Shown piece after piece: positions 1 through 5,601 of a stretch of 5,704 nucleotides of DNA. The stretch's first letter is position 1. Every line of letters starts with the position of its first letter. Under the pieces are notes generated by a model. The model was given only the letters and a program-made list of their open reading frames with translations, made no database searches and was not told where the DNA came from. The DNA is from Nitrososphaerales archaeon (GTDB lineage: Archaea > Thermoproteota > Nitrososphaeria > Nitrososphaerales > Nitrososphaeraceae), in the NCBI GenBank assembly GCA_029237515.1, contig JARBAV010000352.1:1-5704 (forward strand). Reading direction: 5' to 3'. The position numbers and the translations under genes are program-made.

Positions 1-466
1 CATCAGATGTGTTGTTCACTAACTAACCTCGCTGATTGGGGTCTTCTAAATCCCCCCTCATGATTAGCAACAGCTGTGTTTAAGCACTGACATAGTTTGG
101 AGTAGATTTGAAATTGTTAATGTTTCTACGAGTGCCATCCAAATATTTGTTCAGATATTTATTCAAATAAGTGTGAAATTCTGGTTTAGCCAATGATCCC
201 TAAAGAAATCAATTACCATCAAATAACAAGAAAATAGCCAATGTCCTGCTAAAAGGGAGACACAATTGAAATTTATTGTAACAATTGAGGATTGCAATTA
301 ATATCGCAATTAAAGAATTGAAAATACATTTCAAAATTCATTCTAAGTAGCGATAGTACTCTTCCAAAAAATAATGATCAACCAACATAATTCATCTCAA
401 ATTGTCATCGATCTGAAATGTAGATTTCTAGATAACAACTAGATATTTTTTCTGCCATAGTCAAGG
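1..466. other. A+T-rich non-coding spacer
   Basis: I see no supportable gene here on either strand. One frame is open from base 1 to a TGA at 61-63 (about 20 codons). It could be the tail of a gene entering from the left, but it is too short to call. A GGGG run at 38-41 faces a C6 run at 52-57, a weak possible hairpin. Further in are short A/T repeats: ACAATTGA at 262-269 and 281-288, GCAATTAA at 294-301 and 306-313, and CTAGATA at 428-434 and 439-445. The last two pairs are spaced 12 and 11 bp, about one helical turn, and lie upstream of the promoter at 467. They may be regulator sites, or just low-complexity DNA. Confidence 0.5.
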
Positions 467-476
467 CTTATAAGTT
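467..476 (+). promoter_or_regulatory. TATA box for the 106-residue protein gene
   Basis: CTTATAAGTT lies about 32 bp upstream of the ATG at 503. Archaeal transcription normally starts about 25-27 bp downstream of the TATA centre, so the transcript should begin near 496-500. It would then be leaderless or nearly so. No Shine-Dalgarno sequence is present, which fits. The placement also supports ATG 503 as the real start. Confidence 0.6.
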
Positions 477-502
477 ATTTTCTCGTCTTGTATTATAGTT
501 AA

Positions 503-823
503 ATGATTAAAGAATTTATCGTATCCCGAATAGAAGCCTCTCATGATGGGACGCCGTATGTGAACGTTAGCTTCATGGACCAGACATCAGGGGACAGACA
601 ACAGGCAATGAATCCTTTTGGCGTTAAGGCAATGACCTTTTCCTCTCCAGAAGATTTAATGAAAAACCTACCAAAAGCTATGTCAAACGTTCTGGGCGGT
701 GGCATGGGAGTAGCTGATGCACCAACATTCAAGCTGAGTATGAGAGAATATGAAGATCTGGGGCTAAAGGTAGGCGATAAAGTTTTGATCGAGCTGAAGA
801 AGCCCGAGGTAACAGGTATATGA
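503..823 (+). CDS. Small conserved-looking soluble protein, 106 residues, function unassigned
   Basis: I cannot name this protein with confidence. It is small, soluble, and has no signal peptide, membrane helix or Cys/His metal motif. The N-terminus (about 1-27) alternates hydrophobic and polar residues like beta strands. The middle (about 45-65) is Pro/Met-rich and leads to a GGGMG turn at about 65-69. The C-terminus (about 75-100) reads as a strand-helix-strand unit, FKLSMREYEDLGLKVGDKV, a pattern typical of small beta-barrel or SH3-like folds. The general size and the 'EYxxLGLKxGDxV' ending recall the archaeal arcadin-1 family (a small companion of crenactin), but this is a weak impression from memory. 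The gene has its own TATA box, a leaderless-type start and a T-rich exit, so it is probably monocistronic. It converges on the polymerase gene with a 55-bp gap. Confidence 0.85.
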   Translation: MIKEFIVSRIEASHDGTPYVNVSFMDQTSGDRQQAMNPFGVKAMTFSSPEDLMKNLPKAMSNVLGGGMGVADAPTFKLSMREYEDLGLKVGDKVLIELKKPEVTGI

Positions 824-838
824 CTTAAGAGTTCTAAA

Positions 839-860
839 AGTTTTACTGGTTTTGGTATTT
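839..860 (+). terminator. Probable T-rich archaeal terminator
   Basis: Just downstream of the TGA at 821-823 the + strand carries two TTTT tracts (841-844 and 850-853) and a final TTT (858-860), separated by short ACTGG/GG spacers. Archaeal RNA polymerase stops at T tracts without needing a hairpin. This would end the 106-residue gene before it runs into the opposing polymerase gene. Confidence 0.5.
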
Positions 861-878
861 AGATCAAGTTGGCATAAT

Positions 879-2267
879 TTAAAGATAATCAAGTATACTT
901 GATTGACCTTCCTCCCGGCCTGATCCACTTTTTAGTATTAAATTTGATAGCTTTATGCCTATCTTCCTTATAGGAACGTTAATGATGAGCTCGGTCCCTC
1001 TGCGTGATGGCGCATTCTCCATGATCTCACTATCGACCTGCCCTTCTTGTCTTTGTGGGACTGTGGAATAGAACTTTTGTAGAAGGGCTGGTATTGCGCT
1101 AGTAATACTTTCTCGGGTATCCTGAAAACGCAAATATGATCTCTCTCTTGTTTCAACTACAAAATCTGCATGAACCAGTTTGATACCTACAGTACGAAAT
1201 TGATACCCTTTTCTTTGTAACCTCGCAAACAGCTCATCTGTTAATCCATTTAAATGAACAAGTAACCTTTGTTGATCATTAGTAAAATTAGGTAAAGTGA
1301 ATTCGGAACTCAAGGAAACATGTTCAACTCTGGGTCGAACTGGATCTGCGTCTAGGCCTTTAGCAATTTTCCACATGCGTATTCCATACTTATTTCCAAA
1401 TCTATGTACAAGGGTTTGGACATCAGTTCTTGCAAGTTGGCCGATAGTTTCGATACCCATTTGCATTAATGATTTCTTTGTTATACTCCCGATACCTGAA
1501 ATTCTCTCTACTTCAAGGTTTTCAAGAAAATTAGGAACAACTGCTGGAGGAACTATCGTAAGTCCGTCTGGTTTTCTGAAGTCCGAAGCAATCTTAGCAA
1601 GAGATTTAGTAGGGGCTACCCCAACAGAAGTTAGAAGACCGCATTCTAATTTTATCTTATTCTTGATCGAATTCGCAAAGTCCTCGATCAGATAAGAATA
1701 GCTCAGATTGCGTACTGGATCATGTTCTCTCTTCAAGGGTCCGAGTCCTAGGCCTGAGTCAGCAACATCTAGCGCTTTATCCTTATGTACTCCCAGAGCA
1801 TGTATCTTGCCAGAACAGTCTAGGAACGCTTCATCGATGCTGGTCTGCTCCAAAATATCCGAGCAATCGTACAAAACGTTCATCACTTTCTCAGAGATTG
1901 TTGCGTAGTACGGAATATCTACCCGATTTAGGAATAGGTCTGGACAGACTTTTAATGCTGCAGTTAGGGGCATAGCAGATTTGACTCCCAGTTTCTTTGC
2001 CTCGTACGAACAAGAGGCTACTACTCCTTTTGTGATTCGGCCTTGCTCTTCATGTGTCATAATTACCGCATGCGGCTTACCCACCAACAGCGGCGAACGT
2101 AGCTCTTCACATGAAGGATAAAACGAATTTAGATCAACGTGTACTATAACCCTATTGTTGTTCCATGAATCTGACTGACTCGTGTCGTTGCTAGGCCTTT
2201 GATCACTGTTACCATTCGCAGACTCGCTGGTTTGGGTAGAATCTGGGACCTCACTATTATGATTCAT
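879..2267 (-). CDS. dinB: Y-family translesion DNA polymerase IV (Dpo4/Dbh/DinB type) with C-terminal PIP box
   Basis: This enzyme copies past damaged template bases with low fidelity, tethered to the PCNA clamp. Numbering is from the ATG at 2267 (462 residues). Residues 1-37 are a polar Ser/Asn/Asp/Gln-rich, probably disordered tail. The palm begins with VDLNSFY (44-50), which carries metal ligand D45 and aromatic steric-gate Y50. The second metal motif SIDEAFLD (143-150) supplies D145 and E146. LAKIASDFRKPDG (223-235) matches the family motif, and the helix-hairpin-helix ISGIGSITKKSLMQMGI (256-272) is clear. The little-finger domain fills roughly 311-445. The last eight residues, QSSILDYL, fit the PIP-box pattern Qxxhxxaa. 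The protein is about 110 residues longer than Sulfolobus Dpo4 (352). The extra length is the N-terminal tail, about 30 residues after SIDEAFLD, and about 25 in the little finger. A TTG at 2327 would add 20 residues, including a hydrophobic GVLLCALY unlike the tail. I prefer the ATG, but neither start has a ribosome site. All catalytic residues are intact. Confidence 0.95.
   Translation of the reverse strand: MNHNSEVPDSTQTSESANGNSDQRPSNDTSQSDSWNNNRVIVHVDLNSFYPSCEELRSPLLVGKPHAVIMTHEEQGRITKGVVASCSYEAKKLGVKSAMPLTAALKVCPDLFLNRVDIPYYATISEKVMNVLYDCSDILEQTSIDEAFLDCSGKIHALGVHKDKALDVADSGLGLGPLKREHDPVRNLSYSYLIEDFANSIKNKIKLECGLLTSVGVAPTKSLAKIASDFRKPDGLTIVPPAVVPNFLENLEVERISGIGSITKKSLMQMGIETIGQLARTDVQTLVHRFGNKYGIRMWKIAKGLDADPVRPRVEHVSLSSEFTLPNFTNDQQRLLVHLNGLTDELFARLQRKGYQFRTVGIKLVHADFVVETRERSYLRFQDTRESITSAIPALLQKFYSTVPQRQEGQVDSEIMENAPSRRGTELIINVPIRKIGIKLSNLILKSGSGREEGQSSILDYL
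887..904. repeat. Perfect 18-bp palindrome over the polymerase PIP-box codons
   Basis: AATCAAGTATACTTGATT reads identically on both strands. It lies inside the 3' end of the polymerase gene, covering codons for the QSSILDY part of the PIP box, and only about 64 bp from the stop of the convergent gene. As RNA it could fold into a 7-bp stem with a TATA loop. A role as a two-way transcription end signal or protein-binding site is possible but unproven. Confidence 0.6.
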
Positions 2268-2347
2268 ATACAAAGCACACAACAAAACGCCTTTTCCACT
2301 TGTCTCGTCATTTGCCTTCCAGTTCAATCATGAATACAAATGACAGA

Positions 2348-2355
2348 GTATATGA
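2348..2355 (-). promoter_or_regulatory. Candidate TATA box for the polymerase gene
   Basis: Read on the - strand this is TCATATAC, within TTTCATATACTC. It predicts a transcript start near 2325 and a leader of about 58 nt before the ATG at 2267. That start point falls too close to the alternative TTG at 2327 to favour it. Another A/T-rich match lies near 2377-2386 (TTGTATATTC), so the choice is uncertain. Confidence 0.25.
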
Positions 2356-2619
2356 AATATTCAAAGTCGAAACGAAGGAATATACAACTTTGTTTCTGAC
2401 AAGAGCTAGAAAAAAAACAAGCATTATAACAACTGTATTAAATATAACGACAATAATTATGCGATTTCGATGTTTACAATAAGGGTTATTACTTCCACTT
2501 TTACAATACAAAGCACTTTTTTTATTCGTATGTTGGATTATCATGCTACGCTTCAGATCTATCTATTGATTTACCTACGTTTCATTCATACACCGATGAT
2601 AGATAAAAAACCTATTGCT

Positions 2620-2689
2620 TGACCGTGGATTAGGCTTGTCTCTTCTAACGTAATATTTTAGGTTAAATGGATTTGTTTTGACACGGTCA
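2620..2689. repeat. 8-bp inverted repeat upstream of the GH5 promoter
   Basis: TGACCGTG at 2620-2627 and CACGGTCA at 2682-2689 are exact inverted copies separated by 54 bp. The right copy ends 10 bp before the TATA box of the GH5 gene. These are unusually G/C-rich words for the spacer, so they could be paired operator half-sites. Chance is also possible for an 8-bp match at this distance. Confidence 0.3.
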
Positions 2690-2699
2690 TTCTAATAGA

Positions 2700-2709
2700 A
2701 ATTTATATC
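2700..2709 (+). promoter_or_regulatory. TATA box for the GH5 hydrolase gene
   Basis: AATTTATATC is centred about 37 bp upstream of the ATG at 2742. The predicted transcript start near 2731 leaves a leader of roughly 11 nt. No Shine-Dalgarno sequence is seen. The spacing supports ATG 2742 over the next in-frame Met (residue 6). Confidence 0.6.
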
Positions 2710-2741
2710 TAACGCCTACAATCTACTACTTCAGTACCTGC

Positions 2742-4508
2742 ATGAATAAGAAAAATATGCTTGATTCTCGACTCCTCTATAAGAAAGATAACTGGTTTCG
2801 GGATTCCTTCGGAAGATATGTTATGTTCAGAGGCGTAAACTTTGGATCAAGGAGCAAGCTTCCTCCTTACCTACCCATCTCCCCCCTTAATGTTAACAAG
2901 ATATCTGCACAAGAGCTTACAAGTGAAATTATGTCTGTCGCCAAAGAACTTGACCTCTTGCGAGAATCGGGGTTTAATGTAGTTAGATTGGTTCTCTCTT
3001 GGAAAGCCATTGAACCTACGCCAAATCCAGATCTAGATCGGATTCTGCCAGAGGGAGAAGAATATCTAGGACACATACTGCAGATCATTGACGAGCTGTA
3101 CTCACGTAATCTCCTGGTCTTGCTAGATTTCCATCAGGATATCGCTCATGAGGTGTGCGGCGGAGACGGTTTCCCGGATTGGGCTCTGGCGTTGAACAAT
3201 GATGTCAAGAGGCCAGAGAAGCCAGTGAAAAATAATAAACTGTGGGCCATGTCATACCAAATGAATAAACTCGTCAAAAACACGCTATATTCGTTTTATC
3301 ATAACGATTTAACCAATGAAGAAATGAACCTTTCTCATTATCCGATAAGAACTCACCTTGAAAAAACCATAGGACAGACTATAAAATTCTTCAGGAACGT
3401 GAATGGTGGTGAAGGTCACCCTGCCATTTTAGGTATCGACCTGTTTAACGAGCCGCATCCTGCGGGGATTGACAAACTTGAATTTGAATCAAAGTTTCTA
3501 AAGGAGTATTATCTAAACGCCTTCCATGAAATAAGGAAATATGATGACAAGATTTTTGTGTTCGTCGAGCCCCGAGTTGATTGGACTGCATTTTCTTCGG
3601 AAGAGATGAACAAGAAATTAACGGGTTGGGATAAGGCCAAGAAATTCGATCTTAGAAGGTTTCTGCGAATTGGTGATATGGAAATGGTACGTTCGCCTCT
3701 AGATCAAGGCACATATACAAAGAAGGGACTCATGGATGCTCCCAAGGAGATAAATACTTATCTTCCTGGTAAATCCGAGTGGCCCGTTGAATTTCTGGAA
3801 AGAGGAGTATTTTCGTTCCATTATTACGATACTCGGGCTATAATGTCATCCTTTGGCATGATCCCCGACAATATATCAAAATACAAGCAGGATTGGCCTG
3901 ACGTATTTGAAAGGATTGTATCAGCAGGGTATGAAAGAGATCTAATCCCATTTCTAACAGAGTTCGGCGGAACTCAAGAGTCGGAACAAATTAGACCATA
4001 CATTAATTTGCAATACATTCAAGTTGAATCTCAGCTGTTGAATTCCACCTACTGGAATTATGACCTTTATAATACCAAGGATGGGAAGGACAATTGGAAT
4101 CTCGAGAATTTTTCTCTACTTGGTCCTAAAAGAAAACCAAGACACCTAGATCTTGCGACCAGACCTTATCCTTTGTTTAGTTCTGCCAAACCAATATTTC
4201 TTTCCTTTGATACCAAAAACAAATACTTTTCACTGATGCTTGAAGGTAATCCAATTGGTGAGCCTACCATAATATTTGTGCCTAAAAATACCCACTATCA
4301 GAAGGGATTCTATGTTTGGTCAACTTCAACTACTAAAGAGTCTGTAGAATGGGATGCAGATGACCAACTTTTGTACTGGAAGCCGTCCAAGGAGCTGGAC
4401 AATAACACTCTAGCCATTTCAGAAAGGGATGACGTCCAGGTCAGTAAACTTCCTAAAGAAGTTAGCAGGATCTTCTCAACGTTGACTCCTTTAGGAAAAT
4501 TTGAATAA
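2742..4508 (+). CDS. GH5 glycoside hydrolase, endoglycoceramidase/glucosylceramidase-like
   Basis: This is a predicted retaining beta-glycosidase of family GH5 (588 residues). The (beta/alpha)8 barrel spans about 15-470. Visible family marks are FRGVNFG (29-35), the conserved Arg in NVVRLVLSW (79-87), DFHQD (129-133), the acid/base E237 in LFNEP (234-238), FHYY (359-362), the nucleophile E407 in TEFGG (406-410) and YWNYD (437-441). DFHQD with GGDGFPDWA, the late TEFGG and RPYP (474-477) are typical of the endoglycoceramidase branch, which cuts the sugar from the lipid in glycosphingolipids. Residues about 474-562 look like the beta-sandwich domain found at the C-terminus of those enzymes. Residues 155-215 form a charged insert in the barrel. 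The N-terminus (MNKKNMLDSR) is hydrophilic, with no signal peptide or membrane anchor, so the enzyme should be cytoplasmic, unlike secreted bacterial endoglycoceramidases. The natural substrate is unknown: a steryl or lipid glucoside or an archaeal glycolipid are possibilities. It is transcribed alone from its own promoter. Confidence 0.9.
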   Translation: MNKKNMLDSRLLYKKDNWFRDSFGRYVMFRGVNFGSRSKLPPYLPISPLNVNKISAQELTSEIMSVAKELDLLRESGFNVVRLVLSWKAIEPTPNPDLDRILPEGEEYLGHILQIIDELYSRNLLVLLDFHQDIAHEVCGGDGFPDWALALNNDVKRPEKPVKNNKLWAMSYQMNKLVKNTLYSFYHNDLTNEEMNLSHYPIRTHLEKTIGQTIKFFRNVNGGEGHPAILGIDLFNEPHPAGIDKLEFESKFLKEYYLNAFHEIRKYDDKIFVFVEPRVDWTAFSSEEMNKKLTGWDKAKKFDLRRFLRIGDMEMVRSPLDQGTYTKKGLMDAPKEINTYLPGKSEWPVEFLERGVFSFHYYDTRAIMSSFGMIPDNISKYKQDWPDVFERIVSAGYERDLIPFLTEFGGTQESEQIRPYINLQYIQVESQLLNSTYWNYDLYNTKDGKDNWNLENFSLLGPKRKPRHLDLATRPYPLFSSAKPIFLSFDTKNKYFSLMLEGNPIGEPTIIFVPKNTHYQKGFYVWSTSTTKESVEWDADDQLLYWKPSKELDNNTLAISERDDVQVSKLPKEVSRIFSTLTPLGKFE

Positions 4509-4583
4509 AACGGATTAGCAATGCTGACGGTGATTGATTGCAAAATGAGTTTGTGTCCCTTCAAAACCTCCTTACATACCTCA

Positions 4584-4602
4584 AAATGCGTATGACGCAT
4601 TT
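4584..4602. repeat. Hairpin-forming inverted repeat downstream of the GH5 gene
   Basis: AAATGCGT (4584-4591), loop ATG, ACGCATTT (4595-4602) gives a perfect 8-bp stem about 75 bp after the GH5 stop codon. A second small stem, GTGGT/ACCAC (4608-4612 and 4619-4623), follows at once. No strong T tract follows on the + strand, so it is not a classic terminator. It may instead be an RNA 3'-end structure. Confidence 0.45.
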
Positions 4603-4660
4603 ATCTAGTGGTCATTCTACCACAACTACTACCATGCAAGATGGCTACACACCGGGTATC

Positions 4661-4672
4661 CCAGTATACTGG
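4661..4672. repeat. Perfect 12-bp palindrome
   Basis: CCAGTATACTGG is self-complementary. Its core AGTATACT is the same as in the 18-bp palindrome at 887-904, although the flanks differ. It lies in the non-coding gap between two convergent genes. A binding site or hairpin is possible, but the shared 8-bp core may be chance. Confidence 0.35.
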
Positions 4673-4858
4673 TTTACTCAACGGTTTGTCTCGAGATACT
4701 TCACCACATGAAAGAACTTGATGCCAATGTATTATGAATCGAATGCAACAGGCTAATTATTCAATGTAGTTATACGTGGATGAGACAGATTAATTCTTCC
4801 AGTGGGACATTGATGATATTATTGCTGCATTGACAGAAAGAATAAGCTCTGGAAAATC

Positions 4859-5494
4859 TCAAAAGATTCTCTTCGCAAGGCGACCCTCGCCCTTAACCCC
4901 TCTCACTATCATGCTGATCCCCACTATTATGAGAGTGATAGAAAGCATGAAGACAAGAAGCATCAAACCAAAAGTGGTTGGATTTGCAATTATTAGAATG
5001 GCTACCACAATACAAAGAATTCCGACACCTACACTGAGGTATTTCCTGGTGGCCCGATGAATATCTTCTTCCCTAAACGCATGTATAATGCGAGCGACTC
5101 CAACAACTAGAAGGGCTATTGCAGCTAAAACTATCAATAAGGCTGCACTAAATACTGGAAACTCCATAAGCACAATTGATAGTGCAATGATCAAAAGTCC
5201 TAGCACAATATTCGCAATTCTTGAAGAATTGTACTTTGATGGCTTTGTTGTAGTGGCTGCTGCAGCTGTCATAGTTGTCGTAGTTGAGGTAGTTGCCGTA
5301 GATGTTGTTATTCTAACCACTCCGAAGCAAATTCTTTCAATACCTATGACTAGTAAAGTGATAGATAAAATAAGAACAGTCGTTGAAATAGAGGAGCCTG
5401 GAACAAACAAGATAATCGCAGCTAACAAAACAGAAATCGAACCCAGTACAATCTGGAGCATTCGCAACCAAGGTGGGGTCCTCAAAATTTGCAT
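4859..5494 (-). CDS. DUF308/HdeD-like six-helix membrane protein
   Basis: This 211-residue integral membrane protein has six predicted helices at about 12-31, 36-58, 93-110, 113-137, 152-170 and 174-196. They form three tandem copies of one two-helix hairpin (about 11-60, 92-140 and 150-200). Each copy has a basic residue at the start, a Gly in the first helix, a short Pro turn and a Gly-x-x-Arg/Met-Ile near the end of the second helix (for example VGVARIIHAF and VGISMIVRGV). This threefold layout is the DUF308 (HdeD-like) pattern. E. coli HdeD is linked to acid resistance, but the biochemical role is unknown, so function here is only inferred. Between copies 1 and 2 lies a Thr/Ala-rich linker (62-84) absent from typical members. 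The C-terminus is basic (KGEGRLAKRIF). The start is supported by a TATA box at 5531-5540; the only ATG upstream of it after the promoter meets TAG within three codons. It converges on the GH5 gene across a 350-bp gap. Confidence 0.85.
   Translation of the reverse strand: MQILRTPPWLRMLQIVLGSISVLLAAIILFVPGSSISTTVLILSITLLVIGIERICFGVVRITTSTATTSTTTTMTAAAATTTKPSKYNSSRIANIVLGLLIIALSIVLMEFPVFSAALLIVLAAIALLVVGVARIIHAFREEDIHRATRKYLSVGVGILCIVVAILIIANPTTFGLMLLVFMLSITLIIVGISMIVRGVKGEGRLAKRIF
5243..5311 (-). repeat. Low-complexity Thr/Ala-coding tract in the DUF308 gene
   Basis: Codons for residues 62-84 are almost all ACN and GCN, encoding Thr and Ala with single Ser and Met interruptions. On the + strand this appears as imperfect GTAGTT/GTTGTC repeats. 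Such a tract can lengthen or shorten by slippage. It sits in the loop joining hairpin copies 1 and 2, where length change is tolerable, and could be a glycosylated linker if on the outer face. Confidence 0.6.
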
Positions 5495-5530
5495 TATTTT
5501 TATTCTTCTACTACCACAGCATCAGGCGGT

Positions 5531-5540
5531 CCTATATAAG
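5531..5540 (-). promoter_or_regulatory. TATA box for the DUF308 gene
   Basis: On the - strand the sequence is CTTATATAGG, centred about 42 bp before the ATG at 5494. The predicted transcript start near 5510 leaves a leader of about 15 nt. No clear Shine-Dalgarno sequence is seen. Confidence 0.6.
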
Positions 5541-5571
5541 TATCTCGCCGGCCTGCAACCGTGACACAAGG

Positions 5572-5580
5572 TTAATATAT
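5572..5580 (+). promoter_or_regulatory. TATA box facing right
   Basis: TTAATATAT, in a run of TTAATATATTATA, sits back to back with the DUF308 TATA box, about 35 bp away. It would start a rightward transcript near 5603. This suggests a divergently transcribed gene leaving the window on the right. Confidence 0.4.
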
Positions 5581-5601
5581 TATACCTTCTTAACCGGCGA
5601 C

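Larger units (their letters stand above)
2268..2699. other. Divergent spacer between polymerase and GH5 genes
   Basis: This A+T-rich stretch separates the two divergently transcribed genes. On the - strand, 2308-2544 is open for 78 codons and would encode one hydrophobic helix (IIIVVIFNTVVIMLVFFLALV). It has no good TATA box or ribosome site, overlaps the promoter region of the polymerase gene, and its hydrophobicity is what random A/T-rich DNA tends to give, so I do not call it a gene. The right part holds an inverted repeat at 2620-2689. Confidence 0.45.
4538..4858 (+). pseudogene. Possible decayed coding sequence between GH5 and DUF308 genes
   Basis: This is low confidence. The 350-bp gap has no intact gene, but several stretches read like protein in the + direction. 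4538-4711 is open and includes DGYTPGIPVYWFTQRFVSRY before a TGA. The same frame then gives YYESNATG, a stop, and LFNVVIR. Near 4777 a one-base shift continues as VDETD, a TAA, then FFQWDIDDIIAALTERISSG up to the end of the DUF308 gene. Joined, this would resemble one small protein broken by about three stops and one frameshift. No family is recognised and no TATA box sits in front. Chance reading of a spacer is the alternative. Confidence 0.2.

Noticed and set aside
979..1020. ATGATGA-like C-box word on the + strand, possible C/D guide RNA
   Set aside because: No matching D box or terminal stem was found, and the site is inside the polymerase coding sequence.
1297..1908. Open frames on the + strand of 132 and 66 codons inside the polymerase gene
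   Set aside because: They lie antisense to clearly conserved polymerase motifs, have no promoter and show no protein-like pattern of their own.
2300..2482. 60-codon + strand frame antisense to the polymerase leader
   Set aside because: Low-complexity composition, overlap with other frames and no promoter.
2308..2544. 78-codon - strand frame with one hydrophobic segment upstream of the polymerase gene
   Set aside because: There is no convincing TATA box or ribosome site, it overlaps the polymerase promoter region, and a hydrophobic run is expected from A/T-rich spacer DNA. A homologue in another genome would change this.
4310..4600. 96-codon - strand frame overlapping the GH5 3' end
   Set aside because: It is mostly antisense to the GH5 C-terminal domain, which has family-like sequence on the + strand, and its start falls inside the hairpin at 4584-4602.
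2685..4619. GGTCATTCTA present on both sides of the GH5 gene (2685-2694 and 4610-4619), resembling target-site or attachment repeats
   Set aside because: A 10-bp repeat is expected several times by chance in 5.7 kb, the flanks do not match further, and no integrase or transposase is present.
5088..5564. 158-codon + strand frame opposite the DUF308 gene, with a Val-rich middle
   Set aside because: The Val-rich part is only the complement of the Thr/Ala codons. The - strand has six well-formed membrane helices and a promoter.
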